Source: Lingula anatina (lineage: Eukaryota; Brachiopoda; Lingulata; Lingulida; Lingulidae). Taken from it: DNA of 64,000 nucleotides. A program made the translations under genes and the position numbers. Every line of letters begins with the position of its first letter. Position 1 is the stretch's first letter. The stretch lies in contig NW_019774525.1 of the NCBI RefSeq assembly GCF_001039355.2, positions 167,481 through 231,480 of the forward strand, in the 5' to 3' direction. The notes below the pieces were generated by a model. The model was given only the letters and a program-made list of their open reading frames with translations. It ran no database searches and was not told where the DNA came from. Shown here in pieces: positions 18,401 to 31,102 of this stretch.

Positions 18401-21400
18401 GCTTACTATTGCAGTAACAGCTTTAAGAACAGTGATAATGAACAGGAATAATACATTTTAGGTGAAAGCCATCCAGGGTCTAGGTACAACTATTGATGTG
18501 ATATTAGTGAATGGTAAACTGGAGGAAGGTCAGACGGTTGTGGTCCCTGGAACAGATGGTCCCATAGTCACACAGATACGTGGTCTCCTCATGCCACCAG
18601 CCATGAAGGAACTGAGGGTCAAGGTAGGTTTGGTTGAAAATTTATTATTTTATTTATTTAATTATTTTAATTAATTAATGTATTTATTTTACTCACTAAC
18701 CATGGGCGTGTAGGTTTTGTTGGGCAGTATATCATGTGTTTTTTTTTCTTTTGTTTTTGTGATTAACTTACTTTGTGAAGCATATGCAATTGGAAGCACA
18801 GGCTGCAGATGCAAATGTAAAAGTGTAAAAGTACAAGCAGTCTCACTATTTATCAGAAGATAATTTGTTTCTGTTGCAGAACCAATATGAGAAGCAGAAA
18901 GTAGTCGTGGCAGCTCAGGGAGTGAAGCTGATTGCCAAGGACCTAGAGAAGACTCTAGCTGGTCTGCCCCTGTATGTGGCCAGGTATCCAGATGAAATAG
19001 AGATATACAAGGTAAAGAGAAATAAAAATGAAATACATATTCATTTTGTTTTGCTTAATCATTATAAATCAGAAAGCAACCTGTGAAACTAAAAAAGTGT
19101 GAAAATATTTACGATTAACTGGAAATTTACAGGAAATTTGATGCATTAATTTTTGGTCATATCATGTTTGTGATAATATGGATGAAATTTTTTATTTTAA
19201 TATGCCTAATTGACAAAGTAAATATGCCCCCATGTATGCAGTGTAGTGATGACTCAGGATAGAGTTTCAGACCTGCTGCCCTGTGGTGAGCAGCTGGATG
19301 AGGAAAACTTACCTCACTGAACATTGCAATTCACTTTTTTTTTTCGATTTTATTTATTGTAGCTGAAGTTGAAACGGGCCAGACAAAGATGGCATAGTAA
19401 ATATTTATTGAGATATTAAATCAGTACATAAATTAATTCTCATTATTTATTTTTTGTTGTTCCAATTTTAAACGAAGAATGACCATGTTTCATATCCCAT
19501 GAAGTCTATTTTAATGAATATATTCTGCCATTTCCAGGAGGAACTGGCAAATGCCCTGAAGGATGTTCTTGGCTCAATCAAGTTGTCTGAGCGTGGAGTG
19601 TTTGTCCAGGCGTCCACATTGGGCTCCTTGGAGGCTCTGCTGGAGTTCCTTAGGACATCGAAAATACCTGTAAGTTTCTAAAAGATGTTAAAATGCTGAT
19701 GTTCCTAGAAAGTAATTCAGCATGCAATAAGGGGGTAGTATTTTGATAATGGCTAAATTTTTTATTCATTTTGACTGAAAAAGGAAAGATCATTGCCATG
19801 CAATACTTCCTTTAATTTGTTAATGAACAGAATCAACCCAACCCAATTTGTGATATAGTATTTACACCACCCAATATATGACATAGTATGTAGAAACATC
19901 TTTGCACAATTACCCTCCAATTTGAAGTTAGAAAAATACTATTAATAAGCCGATACATTACTACTGCTCCCATATCTCAACAAATGCAGCCAGCTTGACA
20001 TGATGTCCCTCGGGCAGCTTTCATTTTCTTGATATATGTGTTTATAACATGAAGTCAGAGAGGGCCAGGTAGTTGGTCAGACCCTGACCATGCAAGCATG
20101 TGTTCTCTCAGTGCCTGTGTCTGCCAAGACAAACTAATCTGGTGGAGTTTGTGAACCTTGTGTAGTAATTTGGCCTTCCTGTGGAAAGGGTAACCCAATC
20201 TTTAAAGTCACTTACTGCAAATGACTCATAGGGTGCGTTCACATTCGAGTCATCTAGATCGCTTCTCGCTTGATCTTAATGATGTTAGCGCCAGCTTTAC
20301 TATTTAAATTGCATTAACATGGTACCCCTTCTTTCAATATAAAGTACTGGTTGCTGAGTGTTATGCTGTAGACCATGTGGCTTGATTATGGGTGATGTTA
20401 ATACTAATCCTGAATCTTTTATATCCCAAAGGTACTCTCAGAGAGAATAAACTTCTTTGGGAGTTTAAGGGATTGCCGCCCCCCCNCAGTTTTCAAAACA
20501 AGAATTTAAAATTCCTGGATTGCTGATTATTGACACTCCTGGTCACGAGTCTTTCAGGTATGTGAAAGTTTTATGTACCTAGTATAGGAATACACTCTTG
20601 CATTTATTATATCTTCTTGGCATTTGTAAGTCTGAGTGCCTAGTTGTCAGAGTTTGAGCATGGTGATTAATGGTAATCTTCATTTTCCCTTCATTTGAAT
20701 TAATTTCCTATAAATAAATAAATAAATATGCAGATGGAATTGATTGTTTAATGCTTACAGTAACCTTCGATCTCGTGGCTCCTCCCTCTGCGACATAGCC
20801 ATCTTGGTGGTAGATATTATGCATGGATTAGAACCTCAAACACTGGAGTCCATTAATCTGTTGAGGGACAGGAAGACACCTTTTGTAGTAGCTCTGAACA
20901 AGGTGGGTGACTATCTAGTTAAATTTTATGATAACTGCATAAAGAGAAATTAAGAGTAAGTAAAAAGAGTGTAAGTATAAAGTTTGTTACTACTAAGTAG
21001 GTCAGAGAATGATGCCTCAAAAACCATAAGTTTCGAAGTTTTCAGAGCTGATGCCTTATCAAGTTTGTATTACAAAAGTGTTTTCTTATATTAATGCATT
21101 TGATAAAAGGCTGCTGCACACTTGCCAGATTTTTGCCTTGTTAGGCTTCTGCAAAAAACATGATTTATAAAATTGAGAAATGTTTGTTTAACATGGATAA
21201 ATTATTTTCAGATTGATCGTTTATTCCAATGGAAGAGCAATCCAAATAACGACGTTCAGAATACAATAAAGAAGCAGAGTAAGAACACTAAAGATGAATT
21301 TGATGAAAGAGTCCAGGAAGTTATTGTTCAGTTTGCAGAGCAGGTGAGAAAAGACCTGTAACTTTATTATGTGTGTCATCAGCCACCTAGTTTTCTAGAG

Positions 21401-24400
21401 AAAAGGTTGTATAAAGGTCAGTGTATTAAATAAAATTAGAAAGGATTGTTATAATATAAATAAACGAAAATTTGGAACAGATGTTTATTTAAATGAGTTA
21501 TATAATTAATGAATTTCTTTTTTTATAGATGATAATGTAGTTATTAATCCTTGTAGGTATGCATTGTATTTTGTCAGATAATAATTTATTGACCAAATAA
21601 TCTGAATCAGTTCTTGTCCTGTTTAATTATGGTACATGATTTCAGAGTCTCAATGCTGCCCTGTTTTATGAGAACAAAAACCCTCGCGAATACGTGTCCC
21701 TGGTCCCCACATCTGCTCACACAGGGGACGGCATGGGGAACCTGCTGGCTCTGATCTGTGAGCTAACACAAACCATGCTGGCAAAGAGAATCTCCTACAG
21801 TGAAGAGCTCCAAGCTACTGTCATGGAGGTACTCTTAATTGATCATAGGTGGCAGCACTGTACAGCATAGCATTCAAAATTAGTATCAGCAGTCAGTCAT
21901 ATTTTTAGTGAATTGATTACTTAAAAGAATTAAATTCATTATTCACTACTCTTGAATTATTTTATGTGAAAATACCAAGGAATATAATGTTTGTTGCACA
22001 TATTTTTTTAATTATGCAAGATGTTGTGCTTACTATTGCAGTAACAGCTTTAAGAACAGTGATAATGAACAGGAATAATACATTTTAGGTGAAAGCCATC
22101 CAGGGTCTAGGTACAACTATTGATGTGATATTAGTGAATGGTAAACTGGAGGAAGGTCAGACGGTTGTGGTCCCTGGAACAGACGGTCCCATAGTCACAC
22201 AGATACGTGGTCTGCTCATGCCACCAGCCATGAAGGAACTGAGGGTCAAGGTAGGTGTGGCTGAAAGTATTTTTTATTTTATTTAATTAATTGTTTTAAT
22301 TAATTGATGTATTTATTTTAGTCACTAACCATGGGCATTTATTTTACTCACTAACCATGGGCAGTATGTCATATGTTTTTTTTTTTTTTTTTTTTCAAAT
22401 TAACCAACATTGTAAGATGTATGTAATTGGAAGCACTGGTAGCAGATGCACATATGCACATGTGAAAGTGTAAAAGTACATGCAGTCTCACCATTTATCA
22501 GAAGATAATTTCTTCTGTTGCAGAACCAATATGAGAAGCAGAAAGTAGTCGTGGCAGCTCAGGGAGTGAAGCTGATTGCCAAGGACCTAGAGAAGACTCT
22601 AGCTGGTCTGCCCCTGTATGTGGCCAGGTATCCAGATGAAATAGAGATATACAAGGTAAAGAGAAATAAAAATGAAATACATATTCATTTTGTTTTGCTT
22701 AAGAGTTAATCATTATAAATCAGAAATCATCCTGTGAAACTAAAAAAGTATTTAAATATTATTGAAAATATTTATGATTAACTGGAAAATTACAGGAAAT
22801 TTGATGCATTGATTTTTGGTCATATCATGTTTGTGATAATATGGATGAAATTTTTTATTTTAATATGCCTAATTGACAAAGTAAATATGCCCCCATGTAT
22901 GCAGTGTAGTGATGACTCAGGCTAGAGTTTCAGACCTGCTGCCCTGTGGTGAGCAGCTGGATGAGGAAAACTTACCTCACTGAACATTGCAATTCACTTT
23001 TTTTTTTTCGATTTTATTTATTGTAGCTGAAGTTGAAACAGGCCAGACAAAGATGGCATGGTTAATATTTATTGAGATATTAAATCAGTACATAAATTAA
23101 TTCTCATTATTTATTTTTTGTTGTTCCAATTTTAAACGAAGAATGACTTTGTTTCATATCCCATGAAGTCTATTTTAATGAATATATTCTGCCATTTCCA
23201 GGAGGAACTGGCAAATGCCCTGAAGGATGTTCTTGGCTCAATCAAGTTGTCTGAGCGTGGAGTGTTTGTCCAGGCGTCCACATTGGGCTCCTTGGAGGCT
23301 CTGCTGGAGTTCCTTAGGACGTCGAAAATACCTGTAAGTTTCTAAAAGATGTTAAAATGCTGATGTTCCTAGAAAGAAATTCAGCATGCAATTACATGTG
23401 CAGTATTTTGATAATGTCTGTTTTTTTTATTCATTTTGACAGAAAAAGGAAAAATCATTGCCATGCAGTACTTCCTTTAAATTGTTAATGGACAGAATTA
23501 ACCCAGCCTAATTCATGATAAAGTATTTACACCACAATATATGACATAGTATTTAGAAACATCTTTGCACAATTACCCTCCAATTTGAAGTTAGAAAAAA
23601 TACTGTTAATAAGCCAGTGCAATACTATTGCTCCCATGTCTCAACAAATGCAGCCAGCTTGACATGATCAAGCCTTCCCAACTACCAGACTCGGCACCTA
23701 CGGGTCCAGTATAAACCGGTTTATCAGACCACACTACCCGTTTTCAAGGTGTGTGTCAGATCGCATTACAGAGTATCAGCCACCACACCGATTTTGCCTG
23801 GTGCGCGATGTGATAGCAATGATCCTAAGCGGGGTTGGAAAGTAGTGCATCTCATCTAGATTCATGCGCTGCTGCAATTTTCTGTTTATGCTAAAATCTG
23901 ACAGTACCGCAATTTTTAACATAAAATTTAGGTTCGAACATAGCCAATGATGTTTTGTAAATAAGAACTTGCAAACTTATATATTAATTTAGAAAAGTAG
24001 ACCTAATTTTGATAGCAGAAGCATATTCTGTCGGGGGTTAAATATTTTCATGACTACCGGGATGGACGAGATTGAGGGCAGGGGTAATCCTAGAGAGGGG
24101 TGAGAAACGTCCATTGTTCTCGTCAGCCAGGCTGTCCTTTTTCAGGGTTTGTACGCACTGACAGAAAACTTAAGTATTGTGGGAACGTTACTAATGAAGC
24201 CACTGGTAGTACTAGTAGATATCAGCCTGTAGTCTTGAACAAGCGCCTCGATGACGAGTGAACAGTTGTCAAAAACAAAAGACCGAGGTGTGGAAGTTCA
24301 ACTACTGTTCATGCGTGCCGCAACGACCAAACCTAATTGCTCCTCAAGGTCACAAAACAATAACCGGTACTGACGGCTGGGCTCGTCTTATACCCCCTTT

Positions 24401-27400
24401 ACACTGGACGGCGTTCTTTCTGCGTCCTATCTGCGACCATGAAATTTGGCATCGTTGTGGTCTTAATAAGGAGGCACGAGCATTGATTTTGTATCAGAAT
24501 GAATGCTCAATGATCGGCCAGTTGTCGGCACGTAAAGTATCATATTTTATTAACTCTCAAATGGGGCCGTACTGCTAGACGCAGAAAGGACGCCGTCCAG
24601 TGTAAAGGGGCCCTTAATCATATAAGTCGCGCGTTTCCACCCCCTGATTGAGGGAGTCGTCTGTTGTATTCATACGACTCCTACTTGACGAAAACGAGGC
24701 GCGATACCCGGATGACAGGTAGGCTTACAGAATTTGTGATAGGGTATGATACTCTTTTATGCGATCTGACACACACCTTGAAAACGGGTAGTGTGGTCAG
24801 ATATACCGGTTTATTCTGGACCCGTAGGTGCCGAGTCTGGTAGTTGGGAAGGCCTGATGATGCCCCACGGGCAGCTTTCATTTTCTTGATATGTGTGTTT
24901 ATAACATGAAGTCAGAGAGGGCCAGGTAGTTGGTCAGACCCTGACCATGCAAGCATGTGTTCTCTCAGTGCCTGTGTCTGCCAAGACAAACTAATCTGGT
25001 GGAGTTTGTGAACCTTGTGTAGTAATTTGGCCTTCCTGTGGAAAGGGTAACCCAATCTTTAAAGTCACTTACTGCAAATGACTCATAGGGTGCGTTCACA
25101 TTCGAGTCATCTAGATCGCTTCTCGCTTGATCTTAATGATGTTAACGCCAGCTTTACTATTTAAATTGCATTAACTTGGTACCCCTTCTTTCAATATAAA
25201 GTATTGGTTGCTAGGTGTTATGCTGTAGACCAAGTGGCTTGATTATGGGTGGTGATGTTAAGTCTAATCCTGAATCTTTTATATCCCAAAGGTACTCTCA
25301 GAGAGAATAAACTTCTTTGGGAGTTTAAGGGATTGCCGCCCCCCCCCCCCCCCCCCNNNNNNNNNNNNNNNNNNNNNNNNNNNNNNNNNNNNNNNNNNNN
25401 NNNNNNNNNNNNNNNNNNNNNNNNNNNNNNNNNNNNNNNNNNNNNNNNNNNNNNNNNNNNNNNNNNNNNNNNNNNNNNNNNNNNNNNNNNNNNNNNNNNN
25501 NNNNNNNNNNNNNNNNNNNNNNNNNNNNNNNNNNNNNNNNNNNNNNNNNNNNNNNNNNNNNNNNNNNNNNNNNNNNNNNNNNNNNNNNNNNNNNNNNNNN
25601 NNNNNNNNNNNNNNNNNNNNNNNNNNNNNNNNNNNNNNNNNNNNNNNNNNNNNNNNNNNNNNNNNNNNNNNNNNNNNNNNNNNNNNNNNNNNNNNNNNNN
25701 NNNNNNNNNNNNNNNNNNNNNNNNNNNNNNNNNNNNNNNNNNNNNNNNNNNNNNNNNNNNNNNNNNNNNNNNNTGCCGCCCCCCCCCCCCTCCCCATTCC
25801 CACCCCCCAAAAATATAAATAATAATAATGATAATGTTTGACATACAGACTAACACTCCATTGCTTGGAACCAAAATATGTTGGAAACGTTTTTTAAGAT
25901 AAACATTATTGATCATTCAAACCAAAATAAGAGTAAAATTTTATGTTATAGAAATTTCCATAAATGTCTTGTAAAATTTTGTTAAAGAAATCTGGTTATC
26001 TTCTTTTATTGCTTCGACTGAGTTTCCACCAATACACTGTAACATGTTTCTGTGTTGTACTTTAAGTTAATGAAAGACTGCAAATTTAGAAAAAATGATA
26101 TTGTAGGGAGAAAAAACGAGCATTTATTGCACATAATTAAGTGTTTTTTTTTCTTGCAATAGGATCCATTTTTTAGTTATTTACAATCACGCATTGCTTT
26201 AAAGATAATATACTTTTTCTTTTAGTTCTGTTGCTACTTTGCTGTAGATATTTTTTTGCTAAGTTTTTTCTCTGATTTGGCAGTTTGTCATCAAAGGCCT
26301 ATTTGGTTGATAAAGACTGCCAACAAGCGGGCACGTCAGAGCAGTGCTCTTTCACAGAATTACTGTTAAGTAAGGGTTAGTTTACATGTACAATTTTACT
26401 AGAATGTCACTTCTTTTTTTGCATTATTACAGCGAATTTCAAACAGAAAGCACAAATTGTGCATTTGAAGGGTCGTAACATTTGTGAAATTTTATTCTCT
26501 GCTTCCTTTTTTTGCTTTGCTCAGAGGACAAGCGGTCCTTTTCTTACTTCATTACAGCTTGTTAATAGATGTAAATGGCTTTTAACGCGGGGTGTGGCAT
26601 TGGTTCAATCATCAAAAGAAATGGAATTGGAAACTAGGCATAAGTTTGTGGCACTCCAGTTAACTCTAGGCGGGTAATCCCCAGACATTTGGTTCTTGTT
26701 TTCTTCACCAAAATGGGAGGCGAAGTTTTGAACAATCATACGAACCTTTTGATTACACACAGGAGACAGGCTGTTTTTTATGTTGCTGTGTACTTCATAG
26801 ATGCAAAGTGAATTTGAAAAAATATATAAAATTATAAGTATTCTGAGATTTTGAGTTTTTCTCTTAATTTTTATTGCAAATTAAATGTTTTCCTTTAAGT
26901 GTTATTCATATGTTATATTTAAATATGTTACTCTTTTAGTTAGTTTTTTTCCCTTAGTAATGAAAATGTATTTTCAGTTACATTTTTTTTTATGTAAAAG
27001 AAATTTTAAAAATTCCAACCAAGGGTAATGAAAGAAGTTGGGGGTAAAGCTATATCAGAAAATATATTACTACAAGAGATACATAATATATTTTATATAT
27101 TTACTCTTTTAATTGTATTATTAAAAAAAAAGGGATTGACAAAGGAAATTGTCTGAGAAAATGTGACTAGAAGAGGTCTTTTTAGTTTCTACCCTATAAT
27201 TGTGTAAGTGGAGAAAAGGAAGTGGATGTGAGGAATCAATTCACTGTTCTTACAACATGTAACTAGAGAAAAGGAAGTCCGTGGCCACGGTCAGTGCACG
27301 TTTTCATTCTCCTGGCATGGAGCTTTTAAAATGCAGGTGCAATTTCAAACTGTTTATTTTAGACTGCAGATTTTATCTGAATAGTTGAATGGGGAACTGT

Positions 27401-30400
27401 TACTTCTGTCCTGTCGTGTGCTCCGCGTGAGCTGTTGACTACCACTTAGACAGGTGGCATGGCAGCTGCACAAATTGCCATAAAAAAAGGAAAAAATTAC
27501 ATCTTAGTTAAATTGGTGGGTGGTGAACTTTTGATACTACCTTTTATCCAGTATTTTTTAAGGCTTCTTTTTTTCAGGAAATTGCCGTCAGATTTTGAGC
27601 CAAATACAACTTTTAGTGAAATATGCAATGAAAAATCTCATTTCAATGAAAAAATAGTTGAAAATTTTGTTGAGTTGGTAGCCATTTTTTGCATGCAGTC
27701 ATTTTTAGTAATCTGAACTCCCAATCTTGGAAGTCATCCATATCGCAATAACTTGGATAGGTGCAGATGAAGGCTGTTTAAATGGTGACACTTATTTTAT
27801 GGATCAGTTGCTGTAATTGTAACCTAAATTATGGCGTGATATGGTTGCAAGTTGATGAGAACTCTGCCTGTTATTAATGAATGACTGGCAAAATTTTTTG
27901 TCTGTAGAAATAGCTTTGGAACATAACACTGCTGTCTGCTGATATCACTCATCAAAACAACTAGGGCAAATATCATTAGTTTATCGTTATATAAAACTAA
28001 AAATTTATACTTTCCTTCACTCACTTTTGTTGGAAAAAAATAATTCCTCGTGTCATTGAAATTTATATTTTGATCTGTAAGATTACTATGTGGAAATGAA
28101 TAGATCTATTATGAACTGGCTACTGTTTCTTAACTTTATCTTTGATAACCAAAAACATGATATGAGAAATGATCCAAGTAAGCCACATCTTTTTTTTGAA
28201 AATTCTAGTATGCAGGTATCAACATTGGTCCTATACACAAGAGAGACATCATGAAGGCATCTGCCATGTTGGATCACGATAGTCAGTAAGTGGAAAACAA
28301 TCACAGTCATATTATATTGGCATAATATCACTATTGTTTTAGTTGAAATCAGTTTATGAATATGAAAAGTTCCATAAATTTGATAGTGATTGGCTGGTTG
28401 GTTCGAGAAATGCCAGCATCACAGCCAAAATGCCTTTTTAAGAGATTGATTTTTATTGAAAATTGCATTAAGCTAATATGGCCTTTGGCTTGTAGGGCTG
28501 AAATTCTGGTAATGATTTTTTCAAGTATAATTCAGGAGAAGCATAATAACTTTTTTATATAAGTGTTATTAATTGTTATTTATTTATTTACTTATTTCAG
28601 ATATGCAGTAGTTTTAGCATTTGATGTTAAAGTGGACAGAGATGCACAAGAGATGGCAGACAGTCTGGGTGTGAAAATCTTCTCTGCAGACATCATCTAC
28701 CATTTGTTTGATCAGTTCATGGCCTACAGAGAAGAACTGAAAAAGAAGAAACAAGATGAGTTCAAACATATAGCTGTGTTCCCCTGTAAACTCAGGATTT
28801 TACCGCAGTTTGTATTCAACAGTCGCGACCCTATTGTGTGTGGAGTCCAGATCGAGGCTGGTTTTATTAAAGAGGGGACACCATTATGTGTACCTAGCAA
28901 AGAAGTAAGTTTACGAAATCAATGTTGTAGTCCATCCTAATTTTTCTTGCAATTTAAGAAAGTTTAGACATTTTTCTTTCAAAAAGTTACAGATATTTTT
29001 TCTTTCTTTTCTTTTCTTCTTACTTTCCAATGTGCAGTATGTGAAGTATTATCCAGAACCATTGCAGGCTTACTGCAATTTGTATGACAAGCATTGCTTA
29101 AGAATCCCGACTTTTAACTCGTTTAACTCGTTTAGTTTTTCCAAATAATGGACTTAACAAATCTACAAAGATGACACATTGCATTCTCTTCCCTACCACT
29201 GGTACTGGCCACTGATGTTTCACCTCATTTTACACTAAAAAAACTTGTCCTGTCAGTGGACAAGTGCAACATCAGTTATCAACCCACAGGAGGACTTTGT
29301 CACCATAGTCCTTCAAGATTTGTGATGATTGAGGTCCAGTCATAGATTCAAACAATATTTAACATTAGTGTTTTAATCCAGCACACACATGCACATAGCC
29401 TTCTCCAAGAGTTCTAATATCTGTAAGCTTTATGCATATGTGGAACATAATATATAGAGAATATTTTTAATTATCTCTACTGGGAGCAGATACTTTGTTA
29501 TATATATGGCTACATTGATATAATTTGGTTAGAGCAGGGTTTAAAGGGAAATTCCAACAGCTGATACTATTAATGCTACTGAAGTTAATGTACAATAGCT
29601 GTATGGAATGCCTTAGTCAAGGGAGAAAGGAAAGGAGGGAGCATTTCTGCAATTATCACAAGTAAAATGAAGATGTTTGAAGGAAGTTCTTGTTTTAAGT
29701 AAATTCCTCGCTTTGACCCCCAGGTTGCTCCATCCGACCAACATAAATGCTCTCTTTGAAAACGTTGTGGTTAGGAATTCTTCAACCTTTCCCCATTTCC
29801 TGGTGCCTTGTTTTCCCTGGCATGGTTCATTAGGTGCACTCTGTTAGTTTATGGACCAAATCATGCCATCTCTGCATTGAAGGTAGCTTCTGCATAGGTG
29901 GTTTCCCCTAGGTTTTGGCAACTTCTCTGTTTTTTTTTTTTTTTTTTTTTGTTTTGTTTTTTTTTTTTGTAATTCTGTGATCTTAGTTACTTAATGAAGT
30001 TATGCCCCTGTTTAAATATTACTGACTTGGAGTTATTGCATTCTTAGAGTTGGAGTCACTATGATGGTTTTCTTCATTGGTTTCAATGCTTTATTGAGAT
30101 GGCCATGGATGCATGGTTGCTGAAAGAAAAAAGGGAGCAGTACAATCAAATGTTAACATTGCAGGGGCGGATTTAGGCCGTCTTCTGGGTCTTCCGGAAG
30201 ACGGTCAGATTTTCAAGTTTACATTGACGGGTATCTAAAGTTTTCTGTCGGAAGACGGTCAAAATAGAGGATGGATCAACAAAGATAATTTGGAAGACTG
30301 TCAGAAAATATCCTGGATCCGCCCCTGCATTGCATAAGAAAAAAGCAATTTTGCAAAAATGGAAAAGTAATTATTTTATGCATGTGCTATGTCTTTCATT

Positions 30401-31055
30401 CTTGCAATTACTTCCTGATGCAAAGGTGTGCATTCTTTTGTTTGTGGGTGAGCATTCTCTCACAAGGTTGTTAATATGCTTCTTGCCATATTAGCAAGTG
30501 ACTGTAAACACTTACATCGTGAAGTGTGTCCAAAGGATGGGGAAATGACCATTTAAACAGACAGCTGTATTACTGAAAAATCACAGTGTATCTGGGACAG
30601 TGGGAGTCCAGGCAATCAACCATTTTGGTCCTCTGATGACCAACGAGTCCAATTTTCTGGGTCAGAGTTATCCGTGCGTTTGCGAGGGCTCTGTTGTTGT
30701 TTCCCGCTGACCCAGGGGGAAATGTATTCCTTCTCCAGACATGACGTTTGATTGGACGATGTTGTGCACTACGCCATTCACTGCAGAGCAAGGGTAGGCT
30801 GCATGAGGAGGTGGTTTGGACATCTGGTTCTTATGCTTCAGCTGATAAAAGAAAATTTCTATTAATTATCAGGTCAGATTAGACAAATAAGTTTTGTTTT
30901 CTTATCCAATCAATGTAAATTGAAGCAGCCTATCTAAACTACAGGCAGAAAAGGATTGTTTGAATATAAAAAAGGCTTTTTAAATCTCCTTTTCTCAAAT
31001 GCAGCTAATTCAGTAAAAAAAAAGCTAGTCTGTACCCCAAGTCCATTTCTCTCCA

Positions 31056-31102
<47 letters not shown>

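Larger units (their letters stand above)
20487..25343. repeat. EIF5B allelic duplicate, copy B
   Basis: Second copy of 16905-20485, starting right after the single N at 20486 and ending at the poly-C tract before the gap at 25357. It is about 1.28 kb longer, nearly all due to the transposon at 23669-24856. The tails 20221-20475 and 25079-25337 match closely. Confidence 0.85.
23334..28208 (+). other. EIF5B intron containing the duplicate tail, transposon and gap
   Basis: This is the intron between the [14 protein letters not shown] exon and the YAGINIGP exon. After the gap (25774-28208) it is AT-rich with poly-T/A runs. I found no exon, RNA gene or further inverted-repeat element there; the frames at 26459-26677 and 27459-27716 show no recognisable domains. 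Confidence 0.7.

Noticed and set aside
16908-23333. EIF5B with a genuinely duplicated GTPase region
   Set aside because: The second set lacks the P-loop exon, differs only synonymously and ends at the same poly-C tract, so alleles are far more likely.
25218-25916. Several long open frames across the gap
   Set aside because: They are open only because they are translated through N.
27459-27716. Frame beginning [13 protein letters not shown] in an EIF5B intron
   Set aside because: No domain, ends in AT-rich hydrophobic filler, no supporting splice sites.
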